Assembly: GCA_030672345.1 (NCBI GenBank)
Contig: DAOVGO010000205.1
Span: forward strand, 1-16,219
Reading direction: 5' to 3'
Source: Methanosarcinales archaeon
Lineage (GTDB): Archaea; Halobacteriota; Methanosarcinia; Methanosarcinales; Methanogasteraceae
DNA length: 16,219 nt
Shown piece after piece: positions 13,779 through 16,219 of this stretch (positions are counted from its first letter, which is position 1; each line of letters begins with the position of its first letter). The notes below the pieces were generated by a model, which did not search any database, was not told the origin of the DNA, and saw nothing but the letters and a program-made list of their open reading frames with translations. The translations under genes were made by a program, and so were the position numbers.

Positions 13779-14396
13779 ATGCCATTTAGTGATAAGAGAT
13801 CTGGAAAAGAGAAGTATGCCTGGGTGCTGGATTACCTTCCTTACGGCGATCCGAACGATTCCAGACCGGTGTACCAGAAAAAACCATCTATTCACGGAAT
13901 AGGCGAGAGATACTATGTTCTGATGGAGCTGGTCCCAAAAGAAGGGGTTGTGCCGCAGATCGGCGAACGTGTATATATTGGGGATACAGAGCGCAACGCG
14001 ATCGATCATGTGAAGCGCAGGCTGGACTATGACTCCCTGACCAACGGGGCGAAGACCGAACTCCATTACGTGCTCGAACAGATCACCCTGAGAGATGAGA
14101 CTGATTTTATTGGATTTATCAACGAGGCGTATCCAATATCGACCAGACAGCACATGCTTGAGCTGCTTCCAGGCATAGGAAAAAAACTGATGTGGACGAT
14201 ACTTGATGAGCGCAAGAAAGGCAAATTCACCAGTTTTAAGGACCTGACAGGGAGGGTGAAGGGACTGCACAAACCCGAAGCGGTTTTTGCGCGCCAGATC
14301 GAGAACGAACTGATCGGCACTGTCAAGTACAGGCTGTTCACGACCAAACCTACTGAGCCTCGCAGGAAACATGGTCGGAGGTCAAGCGCACGGTAG
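13779..14396 (+). CDS. DUF655 family nucleic-acid-binding protein
   Basis: The 205-residue protein matches the archaeal DUF655 family (COG1491). It has an N-terminal OB-like part (YAWVLDYLPYGDP, residues about 12-25; RVYIGDTERNAI). A helix-hairpin-helix segment follows (LELLPGIGKKLMWTILDERKKGKFTSF in the second half). The C-terminus is basic (KPTEPRRKHGRRSSAR). The family is conserved beside rpoF and rRNA dimethyltransferase genes in archaea and is presumed to act in RNA metabolism; its exact function is unknown. GGTGG upstream is a good ribosome-binding site. The usual next gene, ksgA, is absent here. Confidence 0.92.
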   Translation: MPFSDKRSGKEKYAWVLDYLPYGDPNDSRPVYQKKPSIHGIGERYYVLMELVPKEGVVPQIGERVYIGDTERNAIDHVKRRLDYDSLTNGAKTELHYVLEQITLRDETDFIGFINEAYPISTRQHMLELLPGIGKKLMWTILDERKKGKFTSFKDLTGRVKGLHKPEAVFARQIENELIGTVKYRLFTTKPTEPRRKHGRRSSAR

Positions 14397-14420
14397 CGAA
14401 AAACTGCCCCCGCAGTGAGA

Positions 14421-14452
14421 CCGCGCGTGGGTTTGGTAAACCCGGGAGCGCG
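14421..14452. terminator. Strong GC-rich hairpin after the rpoF-DUF655 operon
   Basis: Arms CCGCGC (14421-14426) and GCGCGG (14447-14452) enclose GGGTTT-GGT-AAACCC (14429-14443). The result is a 12-bp interrupted stem about 25 nt after the DUF655 stop. No T tract follows immediately, so it may be a processing or stability element and not a classical terminator. The rest of the 14397-14649 gap shows no recognisable gene, only the palindrome CTTCCGGAAG at 14594-14603. Confidence 0.45.
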
Positions 14453-14649
14453 GCAGATCTTAAAGCGAAGAACCAAAAAAGGGCTTTGTGTCATAAAATC
14501 GGGCACCGAGGAGATGATCACGTCGATGTTGCATGTTGTGCTGGTTTGCGAAAGCTTGGGCGATGATTTTTTGCAAAACCACGCGGCCCTCGTCTTCCGG
14601 AAGGAAGATACTTGAGGCGTGAAATCAATTCGGGTACGGAGGTTACGAG

Positions 14650-15117
14650 ATGATCGACAACCACGAGGATCGCGACCTGATCTCATACTGTGGTCTCTAC
14701 TGCGGGGATTGCTTTGCCCACAGGGAAAAGATCGCGGATCTGGCAAGGGATCTTCGGAAGGAATTGAGACAGGCAAAGTTCGACAGGACAGCAGAATCCA
14801 TGTCTGTCATCCCATTCTTCAAGGTATTTGAGAACTACGAACAGTGCTACGAGGTGCTGGGCGCGATGGTGAAATTCCGCTGCAAGAAAGCCTGCAAGGG
14901 CGGCGGCGGTCCGCATTTCTGTAAGATGCGGAAGTGCGCTCAGAAGAAAGGTATCGAAGGATGCTGGGAATGTGATGAGTTTGAAACATGTGAAAAGCTG
15001 GACTTCCTGAAGCCGGTTCACGGGGATGCTCATCTGAAAAACCTCAGAAAGATCAAGAAACAGGGAATCGACGGATTCCTTGAAGAAAAGAAGCACTGGT
15101 ACAGCAAAATTAAGTAA
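14650..15117 (+). CDS. DUF3795 cysteine-rich protein
   Basis: The 155-residue protein begins with the family hallmark SYCGLYCGDC (C14, C18, C21). It has further cysteines at 66, 78, 82, 91, 96, 105, 108 and 114, arranged as pairs in the GCWECDEFETC and KKAC...HFCKMRKC stretches typical of DUF3795. The cysteines probably bind zinc or an iron-sulfur cluster; function is unknown. A strong GGAGGT ribosome-binding site lies 9 nt before the ATG. It is 41 nt upstream of the UbiD-family gene on the same strand and may be cotranscribed with it. This family is widespread in anaerobic archaea and bacteria. Confidence 0.88.
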   Translation: MIDNHEDRDLISYCGLYCGDCFAHREKIADLARDLRKELRQAKFDRTAESMSVIPFFKVFENYEQCYEVLGAMVKFRCKKACKGGGGPHFCKMRKCAQKKGIEGCWECDEFETCEKLDFLKPVHGDAHLKNLRKIKKQGIDGFLEEKKHWYSKIK

Positions 15118-15158
15118 ACGGATACTAAATGAACAATTGAACAAGTCCAGGTGAAACA

Positions 15159-16219
15159 ATGTCATTCAGAAGTTTTATAGACCAGTTAAGAACCGATAAA
15201 ATGCTGACCGAGATCGAGGATCCAGTGTCTCCAAAGTACGATCCTGTGAGGATTGCTGGAGATAAAAAACCGATCCTCTTCCGCAATGTGGGCGGTCACC
15301 GGGTCGCTGTGAACATTCTCTCATCCAGGGATGCTCTCTGCAGAGCACTGCATGTTAGGAGGGTGGATCTGGTGAAGTATCTCGCATCTGTCGGAATGGA
15401 TGGAGAGATTAAACTTGTGAGTGATTCTCCAACAAAAGAGATCGCAGAGAAACCGGATCTTTCAAAACTACCGATCATCACCCATTTCAAAAATGATCCC
15501 GCGCCTTACATCACCGCAGGCGTCCTGATAACCGAGGTGGACGGGGTAACGAACGCATCCATCCACCGCATGATGGTTATCGGGAAGGATAAACTCGCAG
15601 CAAGACTCGTTGCGCCGCGGCATACATATCTCCTGCACAAAAAAGCACTGGATCGGGGAGAGGAGCTCCCTGTCGCAATAGCGATCGGACTCGACCCCAC
15701 CATCCTCTTTGCGGTCTCTACACGCGTGCCTGAGGGTATGGAGCTTTTATACGCGTCCGCTCTTCTTGGAGAGCCGCTCGAGGTCTTCGAGTGCGAGAAC
15801 GGGATCCGGGTGCCGCACTGTGAGATCGTGCTCGAGGGGTACATCGGTGACGAGACCGCTCCTGAGGGTCCGTTTGTTGACATCACAGGAACGTACGACC
15901 GGGTGCGGAGTGAACCCGTGATCCGGCTTACAGGGACGTGCCACCGGAAAAACCCGATATATCACGCAATCGTACCGTCTGGCGACGAGCACAAACTCCT
16001 GATGGGAGTTCCGTACGAACCAAGGATATTTGCCGCAGTGAGTGGGGTTTGCGACGCAAAAAACGTTGTTCTGACAAAAGGCGGGTGCTGCTACTTCAAT
16101 TCCGTGGTGCAGATAGAGAAGCGGACCGAGGGCGACGCAAAGAATGCGATCCTTGCCGCGTTTGCCGCACATCCGAGCCTCAAGAACGTGGTGGTCGTTG
16201 ATCCCGACATCGACATCTA
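15159..16219 (+). CDS. UbiD-family prenylated-FMN decarboxylase, 3' truncated by window
   Basis: The frame is open for 353 codons to the window edge. The product matches UbiD-type decarboxylases that use prenylated FMN: MSFRSFIDQL at the start, the RNVGGHRVAVNIL segment, PAPYITAGVLI near residue 120, and the active-site loop ETAPEGPFVDITGTYD (residues 232-247, E236 in the P-E-G-P-F motif). In archaea with the modified mevalonate pathway a compact UbiD homologue, anhydromevalonate phosphate decarboxylase, makes isopentenyl phosphate. This is the leading guess, given an archaeal background and no menaquinone genes nearby, but aromatic-acid decarboxylases of the same family cannot be excluded. 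AGGTGA 8-10 nt upstream is a good ribosome-binding site. Confidence 0.9.
   Translation, partial: MSFRSFIDQLRTDKMLTEIEDPVSPKYDPVRIAGDKKPILFRNVGGHRVAVNILSSRDALCRALHVRRVDLVKYLASVGMDGEIKLVSDSPTKEIAEKPDLSKLPIITHFKNDPAPYITAGVLITEVDGVTNASIHRMMVIGKDKLAARLVAPRHTYLLHKKALDRGEELPVAIAIGLDPTILFAVSTRVPEGMELLYASALLGEPLEVFECENGIRVPHCEIVLEGYIGDETAPEGPFVDITGTYDRVRSEPVIRLTGTCHRKNPIYHAIVPSGDEHKLLMGVPYEPRIFAAVSGVCDAKNVVLTKGGCCYFNSVVQIEKRTEGDAKNAILAAFAAHPSLKNVVVVDPDIDI

Noticed and set aside
14415..14615. 66-codon plus-strand frame starting with GTG between DUF655 and DUF3795
   Set aside because: It begins in the GC-rich hairpin, has no recognisable motif and its only ribosome-binding-like sequence is internal; possible but unsupported as a gene.
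14066..14776. 236-codon minus-strand open frame opposite DUF655 and DUF3795
   Set aside because: It spans the antisense of a well-recognised gene and an intergenic hairpin, is Ser/Arg/Pro-rich and resembles no family; the plus-strand frames explain the region.

Overview
The window looks like a chromosomal segment of a euryarchaeon, most plausibly a cytochrome-rich methanogen-, ANME- or Syntrophoarchaeum-like lineage. Archaeal markers are the type II 3-dehydroquinate synthase, the GatE subunit of the archaeal Glu-tRNA(Gln) amidotransferase, a ferredoxin plus geranylgeranyl reductase pair for ether-lipid saturation, NreA, ribosomal protein L21e, RNA polymerase subunit Rpo4/F, a tRNA-Ala with a bulge-helix-bulge intron, and TATA boxes about 27-29 nt ahead of start codons, which suggests leaderless mRNAs. 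An 11-heme c-type cytochrome with a PGF-CTERM-like tail points to a respiring or electron-exporting archaeon. The lineage assignment is inference.

Layout. Positions 1-1251 (minus): intron-containing tRNA-Ala(UGC) whose 3' end lies 3 nt from the start of the dehydroquinate synthase II gene. 1419-2633 (plus): nreA. 2634-3038: non-coding, with repeats. 3039-3746 (minus): stand-alone HisA/HisF-like barrel protein. 3905-7148 (minus): gatE, ferredoxin and geranylgeranyl reductase, joined by two ATGA overlaps. 7149-9543: accessory island with structured repeats, an AT-rich Mrr-like nuclease gene and a hicB-hicA toxin-antitoxin pair. 9603-11004 (plus): trpF-aroD, overlapping, behind an 11-bp tandem repeat at the TATA box. 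11048-12969 (minus): multiheme cytochrome, an intrinsic-type terminator, then thioredoxin reductase. 13090-14396 (plus): rpl21e, rpoF and DUF655, without the usual downstream ksgA. 14650-16219 (plus): a Cys-rich DUF3795 protein and the first 353 codons of a UbiD-family decarboxylase, possibly the anhydromevalonate phosphate decarboxylase of the archaeal mevalonate pathway.

The most unusual part is 7683-9236. The nuclease gene lies between perfectly inverted 8-mers (GTTATACG at 7683, CGTATAAC at 8552). The second 8-mer opens a roughly 116-bp imperfect palindrome. A diverged copy of that palindrome's left half, in the same orientation, follows hicA. Two defence or toxin-antitoxin genes set between attC-like folded repeats is the arrangement of an integron-type cassette array without an integrase. 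This is an inference from layout and folding; the boxes do not match the strict attC consensus.

Elsewhere the genes are housekeeping: aromatic amino-acid synthesis (dehydroquinate synthase II, AroD, TrpF), translation (GatE, tRNA-Ala, L21e), transcription (Rpo4), isoprenoid lipids (ferredoxin, geranylgeranyl reductase, perhaps UbiD/AMPD), DNA repair (NreA) and thiol redox (TrxB).
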